A program made the translations under genes and the position numbers. Below the pieces are notes generated by a model. It was given only the letters and a program-made list of their open reading frames with translations, ran no database searches and was not told the origin of the DNA. 64,000 bases of DNA from Halomonas cerina (GTDB lineage: Bacteria; Pseudomonadota; Gammaproteobacteria; Pseudomonadales; Halomonadaceae): NCBI RefSeq assembly GCF_014192215.1, contig NZ_JACHXP010000009.1, forward strand, positions 97,336 to 161,335, read 5' to 3'. Below are positions 1 to 9,900 of the stretch, in pieces; position 1 is the first letter of the stretch; each line of letters starts with the position of its first letter.

Positions 1-471
1 CGCACCTGGCCGGAGCGATGCGGCCGCGAGTCGGTCGACCACGGCCCGGCCGTGGTCGGTGAAAGCCTCCAGAGTCGCCAGGCGTCCAGGCTCGGCCAGC
101 GCCAGGGTCACCACCAGATCGGGCACGGGCAGCCAGCCCTCACCACGCTCCGGCCACTCGATCACGCAGAGCGCCTCGTCGGCCAGCAGGTCGCGCCCAC
201 CGATGAACTCCAACTCCTCGGGATCGCCCAGTCGATAGAGGTCGAAGTGGTGGACCAGCCCCCCCTCGAGCGTGTAGGGCTCGACCAGGGTATAGGTAGG
301 GCTCTTCACCGCCCCGCGGTAGCCGTAGGCCCGCAGGATACCGCGCGTCAGGGTGGTCTTGCCGGTGCCCAGCTCGCCGGTGAGGTGCACGCGACCATGG
401 CCTGCCAGGGCCCGCCCCAGGCGCTCACCGAAGGCTACCTGGTGGTCTTCGTCATCGAGTCGCAGCTGCAT
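1..471 (-). CDS. tsaE: TsaE, tRNA t6A biosynthesis ATPase (3' end cut off by window edge)
   Basis: TsaE is the small ATPase that works with TsaB and TsaD to attach the threonylcarbamoyl group to A37 of ANN-decoding tRNAs. Reading from an ATG at 471, 157 codons stay open to base 1, so the C-terminus is outside the window. The Walker A motif GELGTGKTTLTRG lies near residue 34, followed by the family-typical SPTYTLVEPY and HFDLYRL segments. Its start overlaps the end of nnr by 20 bp, so the two are translationally linked; the same nnr-tsaE order is found in E. coli. Identification is firm; only the C-terminus is unseen. Confidence 0.95.
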   Translation of the reverse strand, partial: MQLRLDDEDHQVAFGERLGRALAGHGRVHLTGELGTGKTTLTRGILRAYGYRGAVKSPTYTLVEPYTLEGGLVHHFDLYRLGDPEELEFIGGRDLLADEALCVIEWPERGEGWLPVPDLVVTLALAEPGRLATLEAFTDHGRAVVDRLAAASLRPGA

Positions 472-1990
472 CGTCCTTGCCCATCGTCGGGTTGGCCAGA
501 AATGTGGCACAGGATGCCAGATCACCGGCCAGCAGGCCACGCTCTCCCCATGCCTTGGCCGCCAGGTCGGCCGCCCGGGCGTGGAGCGTGACGCCCACTC
601 GGGCGGCGGCTTCCAGCGGCAGTCGCTGGGCCAGCAGCGCCCCGAGCATGCCGGAGAGGACATCACCCATGCCGCCGCTGGCCATCCCCGGGTTGCCGTA
701 GGGGCAGACCGCCAGTCCTGTGGGGCCGGCTACCAGGGAGCCGGCGCCCTTGAGTACCACCACGCCGCCGAAACGGCGCTGCAGCGCGAGGGCCGCCGCG
801 GGCCGGTCGGCCTCCACCTCGGCAGCCGAGATGTCGAGCAGCCTGGCCGCCTCGCCAGGATGCGGGGTGAGGAGCCAGTCGTCGCGGCGCCGGCCGGTGA
901 AGTGCGAGGCCAGCAGGTTGAGGCCATCGGCATCCACCACCAGCGGTACCCGTGTGGCGAGGGCGGCCTGCAGCATGCCCTGTCCCCAGCTGCCCTGCCC
1001 CAGGCCCGGCCCCACCACCAGCACGTCGGCGCGCTCCGGCAGGTCCCCCAGGTCGCCGGCACCGCGCGCTCCGTGGACCATCACCTCGGGACGACGCACC
1101 AGGCTTGCGGTGACATGCTCGGGGGCGGTGGCCAGGCTCACCTTGCCGGCCCCCAGCCGGCCACAGGCCTCTGCGGCCAGCAGCGCCGCTCCGCCGAAGC
1201 CGGGCGCGCCCCCCAGCACCAGCGCATGGCCACAATCGCCCTTGTGGGTGATGCGCGTCCGGGGCGGCAACCAGGTGTCGATGAGCCCGGCATCCAGGAG
1301 ACGGGCAGCGGGGACGAGCTCGCCTGTCGCCTCGGCGTTCACCCCCAGCGGACGGAAGTCCAGCTCGCCCACGCGCGCCGGGGCCGCGCCGGTATGCAGC
1401 CCCAGCTTGTCGCCGATGAAAGTCACCGTCCGGTCGGCCTGTACGGCGATGCCCAGCTCGGCGCCGGTATCGGCATGCAATCCCGACGGGATGTCGATGG
1501 CCAGCACCGGCAGGCCGCTGGCATTGATGGCCTCGATCGCCTCGCGGGCCTCGCCGCGCACCTCACCGCCGAGGCCGGTGCCCAACAGGGCGTCGACCAC
1601 CAGTTCGCCCTCGAGGGCGAGGTCCGATCGCCAGGGCACGCCCTCTACCCCGGCCGCCGAGGCCATGTCGGCGGCGCGTCTGGCATCGCCGGACAGCTCA
1701 TCGATGCCCTTGAGCAGGATGCGCTGCACGGCGAGCCCTTCGGTGGCGGCCAGCGCCGCTAGCACATGGCCGTCGCCGCCGTTGTTGCCGCCGCCACACA
1801 GCACGCTGATCGAACGTACGGTCGGCCAGCGTCCCCGCAGACTCTGCCAGGCCGCCGCCGCCGCCCGCTGCATCAGGGCGAAGCCCTCGATGCCCCCTTC
1901 GATGGTGCGTCGATCGAGTTCACGCACCTGCTCGGCCCGGTAGAGGGGCCGCAGCAAGGGCGCGTCATGTTCACGAGCTGGCCGGGTCAT
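452..1990 (-). CDS. nnr: Bifunctional NAD(P)H-hydrate epimerase / ADP-dependent dehydratase
   Basis: This enzyme repairs hydrated, damaged NAD(P)H. The N-terminal half is the YjeF_N epimerase, with CGGGNNGGDG near residue 60. The C-terminal half is the ribokinase-like dehydratase, with GGAPGFGGAALLA and the GGMGDVLSGML anion-hole region. At 512 aa it has the usual length for the fused protein. The reading frame stays open upstream to 2341, but the ATG at 1990 begins the conserved N-terminus and the upstream codons run antisense into queG, so 1990 is chosen. It is divergent from queG and overlaps tsaE, as in E. coli. Confidence 0.95.
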   Translation of the reverse strand: MTRPAREHDAPLLRPLYRAEQVRELDRRTIEGGIEGFALMQRAAAAAWQSLRGRWPTVRSISVLCGGGNNGGDGHVLAALAATEGLAVQRILLKGIDELSGDARRAADMASAAGVEGVPWRSDLALEGELVVDALLGTGLGGEVRGEAREAIEAINASGLPVLAIDIPSGLHADTGAELGIAVQADRTVTFIGDKLGLHTGAAPARVGELDFRPLGVNAEATGELVPAARLLDAGLIDTWLPPRTRITHKGDCGHALVLGGAPGFGGAALLAAEACGRLGAGKVSLATAPEHVTASLVRRPEVMVHGARGAGDLGDLPERADVLVVGPGLGQGSWGQGMLQAALATRVPLVVDADGLNLLASHFTGRRRDDWLLTPHPGEAARLLDISAAEVEADRPAAALALQRRFGGVVVLKGAGSLVAGPTGLAVCPYGNPGMASGGMGDVLSGMLGALLAQRLPLEAAARVGVTLHARAADLAAKAWGERGLLAGDLASCATFLANPTMGKDDAAATR

Positions 1991-2108
1991 GTGCTGTCTC
2001 CCTGGTCGCGATGCGTAACCTTGACGCGATGCTTTATCATGACAAGTGTAAAGTCTCCTCGCCCCACGCCAAGTCGCGGAGGCGACCCTGCAAGGTATTT
2101 TCCTTATC

Positions 2109-3212
2109 ATGTGCCCAGTGTCTGCCGCGAGTGACGCCCCCGACATGTCCCGCCTCGCCGAGCGGATCAAGACCTGGGGCCGCGAACTCGGCTTCCAGCA
2201 GATCGGCATCACCGACACCGACCTGGCCGAGGATGAGGCGCGCCTCGAACACTGGCTCGCGGCCGGCCACCATGGCGAGATGGGCTTCATGGCCAAGCAC
2301 GGCACCAAACGCACCCGACCGGCGGCGCTGGTGCCCGGCACGCGGCGGGTGATCAGCGTGCGCCTGGACTACCTGCCCGCCGAGGTGGAAACCACCAAGG
2401 TACTGGGGCAGCCCGCACGCGCCTATGTCTCACGCTATGCCACCGGGCGCGACTATCACAAGCTGATGCGCAAGCGCCTGACGACCCTGGCGAAATGGAT
2501 CGAGGCGGAGGTGGGGCCGTTCGGCTACCGCGCCTTCGTCGACTCGGCACCGGTCATGGAGCGTGCCCTGGCGCGCAAGTCGGGACTCGGCTGGTTCGGC
2601 AAGAACGCCATGCTGCTGAACCCCCGGGCCGGCTCGCTGTTCTTCCTCGGCGAGCTCTACACCGACCTGCCGCTGCCGGTGGATGCGCCCTTCGAGACCG
2701 ACCACTGCGGCAGTTGCAGCGCCTGCCGCACGGCCTGCCCCACCGGCGCCATCGTCGAGGATCGGGTGGTGGATGCCCGGGCCTGCATCTCGTACCTCAC
2801 CATCGAGCTCTTCGGCCCCATCCCCGAGCGCTACCGCGAGGCGATGGGCAATCGGGTGTTCGGCTGCGACGACTGTCAACTGGTCTGTCCCTTTACCCGC
2901 TTCACCCGAGTCTCTCAGGAGGCGGACTTCGCCCCGCGCCACGCCCTGGACCGGGCCAGCCTGGTGTCGCTGTTCGCCTGGGGCGAGGAGGAGTTCCTGG
3001 AGAAGACCGCCGGCAGCCCGATCCGGCGCATCGGCTACGAACGTTGGCTGCGCAACCTGGCCGTGGGACTCGGCAACGCCCCCTGGAGCGAGGCCGTGGA
3101 GGCCGCCCTCTGGGCGCGCCTGCCCTACCCCTCCGACCTGGTCCGCGAGCATGTGCGCTGGGCGCTGGCCCGCCAGCGGCAGAAGCGCCGGCGGCTGATC
3201 GCCAGCGGCTAG
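2109..3212 (+). CDS. queG: Epoxyqueuosine reductase QueG
   Basis: QueG carries out the last step of queuosine synthesis, reducing epoxyqueuosine in tRNA with cobalamin and iron-sulfur clusters. The 367-aa protein opens with the family signature RIKTWGRELGFQQIGITDTDL. It carries two ferredoxin-like cluster motifs, CGSCSACRTACPTGAI and CDDCQLVCP. The chosen ATG gives 12 residues before a second Met at 2145, which is a possible alternative start. The gene is divergent from nnr across a 118-bp promoter region. C-terminal HEAT-like sequence is present and no damage is seen. Confidence 0.95.
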   Translation: MCPVSAASDAPDMSRLAERIKTWGRELGFQQIGITDTDLAEDEARLEHWLAAGHHGEMGFMAKHGTKRTRPAALVPGTRRVISVRLDYLPAEVETTKVLGQPARAYVSRYATGRDYHKLMRKRLTTLAKWIEAEVGPFGYRAFVDSAPVMERALARKSGLGWFGKNAMLLNPRAGSLFFLGELYTDLPLPVDAPFETDHCGSCSACRTACPTGAIVEDRVVDARACISYLTIELFGPIPERYREAMGNRVFGCDDCQLVCPFTRFTRVSQEADFAPRHALDRASLVSLFAWGEEEFLEKTAGSPIRRIGYERWLRNLAVGLGNAPWSEAVEAALWARLPYPSDLVREHVRWALARQRQKRRRLIASG

Positions 3213-3235
3213 CGTTCGGCGCTGGCCCGAAGGGC

Positions 3236-3829
3236 CTATTCTTCCTCGTCGCTCGTGTCGTTCGCCGGTCGCAGGAAGGTCTCGCGATAGTGCGCCAGCT
3301 CGGCGATCGACTCCTTGATGTCCTCCATGGCGAGGTGCACGTTGCGCTTCTGGAAGCCGGCGAGTGCCCCCGGATTCCAGCGCTTGGCCAGCTCCTTGAG
3401 AGTCGAGACGTCCAGGTTGCGGTAGTGGAAGAAGCCCAGCAGTTCGGGCATCTCCCGCTCAAGAAAGCGGCGATCCTGGTGGATGCTATTGCCGCACATG
3501 GGCGAGCTGCCTGCCGCCACGTGCCGGTTCAGGAACGCGAGGGTCTGGCGCTCGGCCTCGGCGGTGTCGATGCCGCTCTCCTTCACCCGTTTCACCAACC
3601 CCGACTCGTCATGCGTCTTCTGGTTCCAGGCGTCCATGCCCTGAAGCAGGCTGTCGGGCTGGTGCACCGCGATCACCGGGCCCTCGGCCACGACATTGAG
3701 GTCGGCATCGGTGACCAGGGTGGCGACCTCGATGATCCGCTCCCGGTTAGGGTCGAGGCCGGTCATCTCCAGGTCGATCCACACCAGCCGGTTCTTGCGC
3801 GGATCCTGCGTGTCTTCATTATGGCCCAT
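3236..3829 (-). CDS. orn: Oligoribonuclease
   Basis: A 3'-5' exoribonuclease of the DEDDh family that degrades 2- to 5-nt RNA fragments and pGpG. The 197-aa protein shows Exo I with [20 protein letters not shown] near the N-terminus, a middle [12 protein letters not shown] block and the C-terminal [14 protein letters not shown] block. The open frame extends upstream to 4336, but that part is antisense to rsgA; the ATG at 3829 matches the usual Orn length. It is divergent from rsgA, the arrangement known in E. coli and Pseudomonas. The acidic tail DTSDEEE is also typical. Confidence 0.96.
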   Translation of the reverse strand: MGHNEDTQDPRKNRLVWIDLEMTGLDPNRERIIEVATLVTDADLNVVAEGPVIAVHQPDSLLQGMDAWNQKTHDESGLVKRVKESGIDTAEAERQTLAFLNRHVAAGSSPMCGNSIHQDRRFLEREMPELLGFFHYRNLDVSTLKELAKRWNPGALAGFQKRNVHLAMEDIKESIAELAHYRETFLRPANDTSDEEE

Positions 3830-3925
3830 CGGGGAAACCTTCCTTGCGGAGAGCGCCGCGCGGTTCGCGACAGGCGGCGCCATGGATGAGTACAATGCCG
3901 CCATTGTACCGAGCTTCAGGGCCCC

Positions 3926-4939
3926 ATGAGCAAACGCAAGTTGAGCCGCCAGCAGCGCTGGCGCATCGAGAAGATCCAGGCCGAACGGGCTCGCCGTGCC
4001 GAGAAGCGTGGCGAGCAGGACGCCGACCGGCTCGCCGCCGGCGAGTATGGCCCCGAGCGCCCGGGCCGCGTGACCGCCCACTTCGGCCGCACCCTCGACG
4101 TCGCTCCCGACAAGGGCGACGAGCCGGTGCGCTGCCACCTGCGCGCCAACCTGGAGGGCCTGGTCACCGGCGACCGGGTCGTCTGGCGCGCCGGCCAGGA
4201 CGGCAGCGGCGTGGTCGTCGCCCGGGGCGAGCGCGACAACGTGCTGGAACGCCCGGATGCCCGGGGCCAGCTCAAGCCCGTGGCCGCCAACATCGACCAG
4301 CTCCTGATCGTCTTCGCCGTGGAGCCCGCGCCCCATGCCAACCTGATCGACCGTTACCTGGTGGCGGCGGAGGCCACCGGCATCGCCCCGGTGCTGGTGC
4401 TCAACAAGGTCGACCTGCTGCCGTCCCGGGGCGGCGAGCTGCGCGAACTGCTGGGGCGCTACGAGGCACTGGGCTACCCGGTGGTGACCACCACCACGGC
4501 GCGTGAAGGCGGCCTGGACGCCCTGTATCGCCGGCTGGCCGGGCGCACCTCGGTGTTCGTCGGCCAGAGCGGAGTGGGCAAGTCTTCGCTAATCGACCGC
4601 CTGCTGCCGGACGAGAACCTGCGCATCGGCGCGCTGTCCGAGGACTCACGCAAGGGGCGGCACACCACGACCACGGCGCGGCTTTACGCCATGGCCTGCG
4701 GCGGAGAACTGATCGATTCCCCCGGCATCCGCGAGTTCGGCCTGACTCATCTGGAGGAGCGCCAGGTGGCCGAAGGCTTCATCGAGTTCCGCGCGCATCT
4801 CGGCCACTGCCGTTTCCGTGACTGTCGCCACCGCCACGAGCCGGGCTGCGCGCTGCTGGCCGCCGTGGAGCATGGCGATATCCACCCCGACCGGTTTGCC
4901 AGCTATCGCCGCATCGTCGACAGTCTCGAGGAGAGCTGA
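3926..4939 (+). CDS. rsgA: Ribosome small subunit GTPase RsgA
   Basis: RsgA is a circularly permuted GTPase that checks late 30S subunit maturation. In the 337-aa protein an OB-fold N-terminal region is followed by G4 (NKVD), then G1 ([11 protein letters not shown]) and G3 (DSPG), the permuted order diagnostic of the family. A C-terminal zinc site follows ([14 protein letters not shown]). The basic N-terminus, [16 protein letters not shown], is typical. It is followed at 66 bp by a rhodanese gene and then psd, forming a likely co-directional unit. Confidence 0.96.
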   Translation: MSKRKLSRQQRWRIEKIQAERARRAEKRGEQDADRLAAGEYGPERPGRVTAHFGRTLDVAPDKGDEPVRCHLRANLEGLVTGDRVVWRAGQDGSGVVVARGERDNVLERPDARGQLKPVAANIDQLLIVFAVEPAPHANLIDRYLVAAEATGIAPVLVLNKVDLLPSRGGELRELLGRYEALGYPVVTTTTAREGGLDALYRRLAGRTSVFVGQSGVGKSSLIDRLLPDENLRIGALSEDSRKGRHTTTTARLYAMACGGELIDSPGIREFGLTHLEERQVAEGFIEFRAHLGHCRFRDCRHRHEPGCALLAAVEHGDIHPDRFASYRRIVDSLEES

Positions 4940-5005
4940 GACCGCGACGCGACCCCGAACCAGGCCGAATCCAGGAGAGCCAGGCCGAACCAAGGAGAGA
5001 GTGCC

Positions 5006-5836
5006 ATGAGTTCCGAAGCCAACCTGCTGCCGCTGATCGTCGAGCCCGAGCAGCTCGCCGCACACCTGGACGATCCGTCCCTGCTGGTCATCGACGTGCC
5101 CTTGAAGGCCGAAAGCCATGACCAGGGGCATGTGCCCGGCGCCATCTTCCTCGATCATCGACGGCTGCTGCGCGGCGAGGGAGCGGTCCCCAATGAGGTG
5201 CCGGACGCCGAAGCGCTGTCGGCGCTCTTCTCGTCGCTGGGCCTGACCCGGGACACCCATGTGGTGGCCTACGACGACGAAGGCGGCGGCTGGGCCGGCC
5301 GCCTGCTGTGGACCCTGGAGCTGATCGGCCACACCCGCTACTCCTACCTCAACGGCGGTATCCACGCCTGGCGCGAGGCGGGCCAGCCCCTCGAGACCAC
5401 TTCCAGGACCCCGACCCCGAGCGACTACGAGGCCGAGATCCTGCATCCCGAGGTGGCCATCGACCGCGTCGAGCTCGAGGAGCGCCTCGGCGAGAAGGGC
5501 TTCGCGGTGTGGGACGCCCGCTCCCGCGCCGAATACGACGGCGAGAAAGGCAACAACAAGCACCGCGGTCATATTCCCGGCGCGGTGAACCTGGAGTGGA
5601 CCGATGCCATGGACAAGGAGAACGCCCTGCGCCTGCGTGACTATGCGGAACTGATCACCGAGCTCGAGGCGCTGGGCCTGACGCCGGACATGGAGGTGGT
5701 CACCCACTGTCAGAGCCACCACCGCAGCGGCTTCACCTGGCTGGTGGGCAAGGCGCTGGGCTTTGAGAAGATCCGCGGCTATGCCGGCTCCTGGCAGGAG
5801 TGGGGCAACCGTGACGATACGCCGATCGAACGCTAG
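5006..5836 (+). CDS. Two-domain rhodanese-type sulfurtransferase
   Basis: The 276-aa protein has two rhodanese domains, residues ~10-130 and ~150-270. The second carries the putative catalytic loop HCQSHHRSG with Cys235; thiosulfate:cyanide sulfurtransferases often have CRxGxT/R here, so the donor specificity is uncertain. The first domain has the CH2A-like DVPLKAESHDQGHVPGA but lacks a catalytic Cys. A good RBS (AAGGAGAGAG) lies before the ATG at 5006. It sits between rsgA and psd, an insertion relative to E. coli, where psd follows rsgA directly. Confidence 0.85.
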   Translation: MSSEANLLPLIVEPEQLAAHLDDPSLLVIDVPLKAESHDQGHVPGAIFLDHRRLLRGEGAVPNEVPDAEALSALFSSLGLTRDTHVVAYDDEGGGWAGRLLWTLELIGHTRYSYLNGGIHAWREAGQPLETTSRTPTPSDYEAEILHPEVAIDRVELEERLGEKGFAVWDARSRAEYDGEKGNNKHRGHIPGAVNLEWTDAMDKENALRLRDYAELITELEALGLTPDMEVVTHCQSHHRSGFTWLVGKALGFEKIRGYAGSWQEWGNRDDTPIER

Positions 5837-5890
5837 GCGCTACGCGCCGGCTGCGGGCCTCGGGCTACGAGCCGCAAACAGTTGGTAGCG

Positions 5891-5935
5891 AGCCCGTAGC
5901 CCGTAGCCCGTAGCCCGTAGCCCGTAGCCCGTAGC
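5891..5935. repeat. Heptanucleotide tandem array (GTAGCCC, ~6.4 copies)
   Basis: Uninterrupted GTAGCCC units lie between the sulfurtransferase stop and the psd start. Imperfect inverted copies of the unit (GGGCTACGAGCC) sit about 25 bp upstream, so the transcript can fold into a hairpin whose 3' arm has been expanded. Confidence 0.95.
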
Positions 5936-5949
5936 AAGAGTATATTCCG

Positions 5950-6795
5950 TTGTCACTTTCTCGACTGTTTTCCCTGATCCAGTACCCCATTCCCCACCAC
6001 CTGCTGTCGCGACTGGTGGGGCGACTCGCCGACTGCCGATGGCCCTGGCTGAAAGATCTGTGCATCCGCGCCTTCATCCACCAGTTCAAGGTCGACATGG
6101 GCCAGGCCCATGAGCCGGACCCGCGCGCCTATGCCACCTTCAACGACTTCTTCACCCGGGCGCTCAGGGACGGGGCCCGCCCACTGGGCGAGGGGCTGCT
6201 CGCACCAGCCGACGGCACCCTGTCGCAGTTCGGCGGGGCGAACGGTACCCGCCTGATCCAGGCCAAGGGCCATGACTTCTCGATCAGCGAGCTGCTGGGC
6301 GGCGACCCGGAGCGGGCGGCCCGCTTCCGCAACGGCAGCTTCGCCACCGTCTACCTCTCCCCACGCGACTACCATCGCGTGCATATGCCGCTTTCCGGCA
6401 CGCTCAGGGAGATGGTCTACGTGCCCGGCCGGCTATTCTCGGTCAACGCCGCCACCACCGCGCATGTGCCCAATCTCTTCGCCCGCAACGAGCGGCTGGT
6501 CTGCCACTTCGATACCGAGCACGGTCCCATGGCGATGGTTCTGGTGGGGGCGATGATCGTCGCCGCCATCGAGACGGTGTGGGCGGGCCAGATCACACCC
6601 CTGCCCCGAGGGGACGTGCAGCGTATCCGCTTCAACACCCCGGTACGTCTGGAGAAAGGTGAGGAGATGGGTCGCTTCAAGCTCGGCTCCACGGTAGTGA
6701 TGGTCTTCGCCGAGCCGGTCACGTTCGATGAGGCCCTCACCCCCGGTCAAATGGTCGGGATGGGCCAGTCGCTGGGCCGGCCCTCATCCAGTTGA
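5950..6795 (+). CDS. psd: Phosphatidylserine decarboxylase proenzyme
   Basis: Psd makes phosphatidylethanolamine at the inner membrane. The proenzyme cleaves itself at LGST to generate a pyruvoyl cofactor; here LGST is at residues 245-248, giving Ser247. The 281-aa length and motifs FNDFFTR, PADG and HRVHMP are standard. The first codon appears to be TTG at 5950 (TTG TCA CTT TCT), since no ATG precedes [15 protein letters not shown]. Only 14 bp separates the heptamer array from this start, so the array may influence its expression. Confidence 0.95.
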   Translation: MSLSRLFSLIQYPIPHHLLSRLVGRLADCRWPWLKDLCIRAFIHQFKVDMGQAHEPDPRAYATFNDFFTRALRDGARPLGEGLLAPADGTLSQFGGANGTRLIQAKGHDFSISELLGGDPERAARFRNGSFATVYLSPRDYHRVHMPLSGTLREMVYVPGRLFSVNAATTAHVPNLFARNERLVCHFDTEHGPMAMVLVGAMIVAAIETVWAGQITPLPRGDVQRIRFNTPVRLEKGEEMGRFKLGSTVVMVFAEPVTFDEALTPGQMVGMGQSLGRPSSS

Positions 6796-6836
6796 CAAGG
6801 CCACCGCCCCGCCCGCCTGAGGCAAGATGTGGCGGA

Positions 6837-7811
6837 TTACGCCACCGGCGTGGCGAAGGCCATCACCTCGGCCACGTTTTGCTTACCTAGCGCCAGCTGG
6901 AGCAGCCGGTCGAGGCCCAGGGCCACGCCGCTGCCCTCGGGCATCCCCTGTTCAAGCGCCGCCAGCAGGCGCTGGTCGACAGCCACCTCGGGCAGGCCGA
7001 GCCGCCGGCGCGCGGCGTTGTCCGCGACGAAGCGTGCCTGCTGCTCCGCGGCGTCGGTGAGCTCGTCGTAGCCGTTGGCGAGCTCGAGCCCCGCCCGATA
7101 TACCTCGAAGCGCGAGGCCACCCACTCGCCGTCCTCGGGGTCGCGATGGCGCCGGGCCAGAGCCGCCTGGCTGGCCGGATAGTCGACCACCACGTCGAGG
7201 CCCTCGCGGCCGAGCGTCGGCTCGATGGCCAGGCTCATCAGCAGGTCCAGGCAGTCGTCGCGGGGGGCATCCGCCATGTCGAGCCCGCCCCGCTCGGCGG
7301 CCAGCCGACGCAGTGCCGGCAGCGGCTCGCGGAAGGGATCGAGGGCCAGGTGCTCGCGGAACAGGTCGCGATAGCGACGCCGGCGCAGCGGCCCGGGATC
7401 ACGCGCGAGCACCCGGCCGATCAGCGCCGAGGTCTCCTCGATCAGATCGTCCAGGGACAGGCCCGGCCGGTACCACTCGAGCATGGTGAACTCGAGGTTG
7501 TGACGCCGCCCCACCTCGCCGTCGCGAAAGCTGCGGGCGAGTTGGAAGATCGGCCCGCTGCCGGCGGCCAGCAGGCGCTTCATATGAAACTCCGGCGAGG
7601 TCTGCAGCCACAGCCGCTCGCGCCCCGCCGGCGTGGTCGCCTCAGTGGCCAACGAGGCCAGGTGCACGTCGGTGCTGCCGCCGTGGCCGAGCACCGGGGT
7701 CTCCACCTCCCACACACCCCGCTCGGCGAAGAAGGCCCGCACCTCGCCGAGCAGGCGCGCGCGCTCGCGCAGTGTGGCGATATCGGCAGTGGGCCGCCAG
7801 TCGATGGTCAT
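6837..7811 (-). CDS. epmA: EF-P-lysine ligase EpmA
   Basis: EpmA is a truncated class II lysyl-tRNA synthetase paralogue that attaches (R)-beta-lysine to elongation factor P. The 324-aa protein lacks the anticodon-binding domain and shows class II motif 2 (FRDGEVGRRHNLEFTMLEWYRP) and motif 3 (GVALGLDRLLQLAL). The ATG at 7811 follows a GGAGG RBS; upstream in-frame codons to 7862 are judged non-coding. Its partners efp and epmB are adjacent, so all EF-P modification genes recognisable here are clustered. Confidence 0.96.
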   Translation of the reverse strand: MTIDWRPTADIATLRERARLLGEVRAFFAERGVWEVETPVLGHGGSTDVHLASLATEATTPAGRERLWLQTSPEFHMKRLLAAGSGPIFQLARSFRDGEVGRRHNLEFTMLEWYRPGLSLDDLIEETSALIGRVLARDPGPLRRRRYRDLFREHLALDPFREPLPALRRLAAERGGLDMADAPRDDCLDLLMSLAIEPTLGREGLDVVVDYPASQAALARRHRDPEDGEWVASRFEVYRAGLELANGYDELTDAAEQQARFVADNAARRRLGLPEVAVDQRLLAALEQGMPEGSGVALGLDRLLQLALGKQNVAEVMAFATPVA

Positions 7812-7942
7812 CGAGGATTCCTCCAGAAAAGACGAAGGCCACGCCTGAATCAGCGTGGCCATCCGAGCCTCGAGCCGTAGGGTGGATAAGCGTTAGCGCA
7901 TCCACCAGGATCCATCCTCGGTCTGGGGATGCCAGCATCGCG

Positions 7943-8051
7943 GCTTTCCCGGCGACAGGCCTGCACGGAGGCGCTGTGAACCCATCCCTGGGCGCTACCA
8001 ATGCCGTCCCTGGCATAGGATCTCCGCTTCGGCCTGTCCCCGGCGCCGCTC
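7943..8051 (+). repeat. Dispersed intergenic repeat, copy 1
   Basis: This segment between epmA and efp matches, inverted, the segment 35706-35815 after the EF-hand gene. Shared blocks include GCGCTGTGAACCC, TGGGCGCTACC and CCCCGGCGC in the same order and spacing. The flanking motif GGTGGATAAGCGTTAGCG at about 7880 is another common intergenic word. No ORF or RNA family was recognised. Confidence 0.8.
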
Positions 8052-8072
8052 GTAGCTCGTAGCTCAGGGGAA

Positions 8073-8639
8073 TCAAGCGCGGGAGACGTACTCGCCGGTA
8101 CGCGTATCGACCTTGAGCACCTCGCCCTCGTTGATGAACAGCGGCACGCGCACCACGGCGCCCGAGGAGAGGGTGGCCGGCTTGGAGCCGCCCTGGGCGG
8201 TGTCGCCCTTGACGCCTGGGTCGGTCTCGGTGACCTCGAGCTCGATGAAGTTGGGCGGCGTGACGTTGATCACGTTGTCGTTCCACAGGGTCACCGTGTA
8301 GCGCACCTGTTCCTTGAGCCACTTCTCGGTGTCGCCCAGGGCGCGCTTCTCCGCCGGGTACTGCTCGAAGGAGCCGTCGGTGAGCATGAAGTACCACATC
8401 TCGCCGTCGTTATAGAGGTACTCCATCTCCAGTTCGAGGACGTCGGCCGCTTCCAGCGACTCGCCGGACTTGAAGGTCCGTTCCCAGACCCGACCGGTCA
8501 TCAGGTTGCGCAGCTTCACGCGGCTGAAGGCCTGGCCCTTGCCGGGCTTGACGAGTTCGTTCTCGAGGATGGCGCAAGGGTCCCCGTCCAGCATGACCTT
8601 CAGACCGCCCTTGAATTCGTTGGTAGAATAGCTCGCCAT
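8073..8639 (-). CDS. efp: Elongation factor P
   Basis: EF-P relieves ribosome stalling at polyproline stretches. The 188-aa protein has the usual three beta-barrel domains. The modification loop reads VKPGKGQAF, with Lys34 as the residue lysylated by EpmA after EpmB isomerises lysine. The gene is divergent from epmB over a 99-bp promoter region. Two copies of the heptamer GTAGCTC lie just past its stop at about 8051-8064. Confidence 0.98.
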   Translation of the reverse strand: MASYSTNEFKGGLKVMLDGDPCAILENELVKPGKGQAFSRVKLRNLMTGRVWERTFKSGESLEAADVLELEMEYLYNDGEMWYFMLTDGSFEQYPAEKRALGDTEKWLKEQVRYTVTLWNDNVINVTPPNFIELEVTETDPGVKGDTAQGGSKPATLSSGAVVRVPLFINEGEVLKVDTRTGEYVSRA

Positions 8640-8738
8640 GTTGTTTCACCCATATTCGAGCGTGCCACCGGCCTTGGCCGGCGACGCGCGCAAGCAAATG
8701 ATCCGGGTCGAGGGCCGCTCCCTCGACCGACTTGACTG

Positions 8739-9770
8739 GTGTCACGCATGATAACCCGAAGCCTCATCCCTTTGCAGCGCCAGGCGATGCCGGGTCGCGG
8801 CGACTGGCAGGCCCAGCTTGCCGGCGCCGTGCGCGATCCCCGCGAGCTGCTCCGGCGCCTGGGCCTCGGCGAGGCCTGGCTACCCGGGGCCGAGGCCGGC
8901 CACGCCCTGTTCGAGGTGCGGGTGCCGGCGCCCTACCTCGCGCGCATCCGCCCCGGCGACCCGGCCGACCCGCTGCTGCGCCAGGTACTGCCGCTCGGCG
9001 AGGAGGCCCTGGCCGCCCCCGGTTATGTGGCCGATCCCCTGGCCGAAGCCGACCACACGCCGGCCCGGGGGCTGATCCACAAGTACGCCGGCCGGGTACT
9101 GCTGATCGCGAGCCCCACCTGCGCCGTCAACTGCCGCTACTGCTTCCGTCGCCACTTCCCCTACGCGGAGAACGCACCGTCACGGACCCAGTGGCAGGAG
9201 ACGCTTGCCTACCTGCGCGAGGATGCCTCGATCCACGAGGCCATCCTCTCCGGCGGCGATCCCCTGGCCGCCAGCGACCGCCAGCTGGCCTGGCTGGTCG
9301 AACGCCTGGCGGCCATTCCTCACCTCAAGCGGCTGCGGATCCATACCCGACTGCCGGTGGTGATCCCCGACCGCATCGACGCCGCCCTACTCGACTGGCT
9401 GTCGACGACGCGCTTGCAGAAGGTGGTGGTCCTACACGTCAACCATGCCCAGGAGATCGACGACGCGGTGATCGACGCCTGCCAGCGACTGCATGACGCC
9501 GGCGTGACGCTGCTCAACCAGAGCGTGCTGCTGCGCGGCGTCAACGATGACGTCGACACCCTCGCCGAACTGTCCGAGCGGCTCTTCGAGGCAGGCGTGC
9601 TGCCCTACTACCTGCATGTGCTCGACCCAGTGGAGGGTGCTTCGCATTTCGATGTGGCAGACGACGAGGCGCGCGAACTGGTCGCGGAGTTGCGCAAGCT
9701 GCTGCCGGGCTTCTTGATGCCGACCCTGGTCCGCGAGGTGCCTGGCGAGGCGAGCAAGACGCCTTTGTAA
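8739..9770 (+). CDS. epmB: L-lysine 2,3-aminomutase EpmB (EF-P modification)
   Basis: A radical-SAM, PLP-dependent enzyme that converts (S)-alpha-lysine to (R)-beta-lysine for EF-P. The radical-SAM cluster is CAVNCRYC, followed by the ILSGGDPL block. The frame begins GTG TCA CGC ATG, so translation may start at GTG 8739 or ATG 8748; the product is 340-343 aa either way. The divergent efp-epmB arrangement is conserved with E. coli. The stop codon is followed immediately by a long heptamer array. Confidence 0.95.
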   Translation: MSRMITRSLIPLQRQAMPGRGDWQAQLAGAVRDPRELLRRLGLGEAWLPGAEAGHALFEVRVPAPYLARIRPGDPADPLLRQVLPLGEEALAAPGYVADPLAEADHTPARGLIHKYAGRVLLIASPTCAVNCRYCFRRHFPYAENAPSRTQWQETLAYLREDASIHEAILSGGDPLAASDRQLAWLVERLAAIPHLKRLRIHTRLPVVIPDRIDAALLDWLSTTRLQKVVVLHVNHAQEIDDAVIDACQRLHDAGVTLLNQSVLLRGVNDDVDTLAELSERLFEAGVLPYYLHVLDPVEGASHFDVADDEARELVAELRKLLPGFLMPTLVREVPGEASKTPL

Positions 9771-9868
9771 GCGCCGAGCGCCGAGCGCCGAGCGCCGAGC
9801 GCCGAGCGCCGAGCGCCGAGCGCCGAGCGCCGAGCGCCGAGCGCCGAGCGCCGAGCGCCGAGCGCCGC
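9771..9868. repeat. Heptanucleotide tandem array (GCGCCGA, 13 perfect copies)
   Basis: The array starts on the base after the epmB stop codon. It has thirteen perfect copies and one copy ending in C. Decayed inverted copies (GCTCGGC GCTTGGC) lie at about 9976-9990 on the other side of the terminator, next to the leuA stop. The apparent repetitive peptides in this stretch are artefacts of the array. Confidence 0.97.
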
Positions 9869-9900
9869 AGGAGGATACCTTCGCCATTCCTAGCAGCAAC

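Noticed and set aside
353..1762. Long plus-strand frames of 400-900 codons opposite nnr, leuA, parC, parE and pgi
   Set aside because: They are antisense frames created by high GC at third codon positions of the real genes; none has a family match or RBS.
7797..7807. Target of the mini-array pseudo-spacer at the epmA start (9-nt seed match next to CC)
   Set aside because: Only nine bases match beyond the PAM and the next positions differ; a match of this size by chance cannot be excluded, and epmA has no link to CRISPR control.
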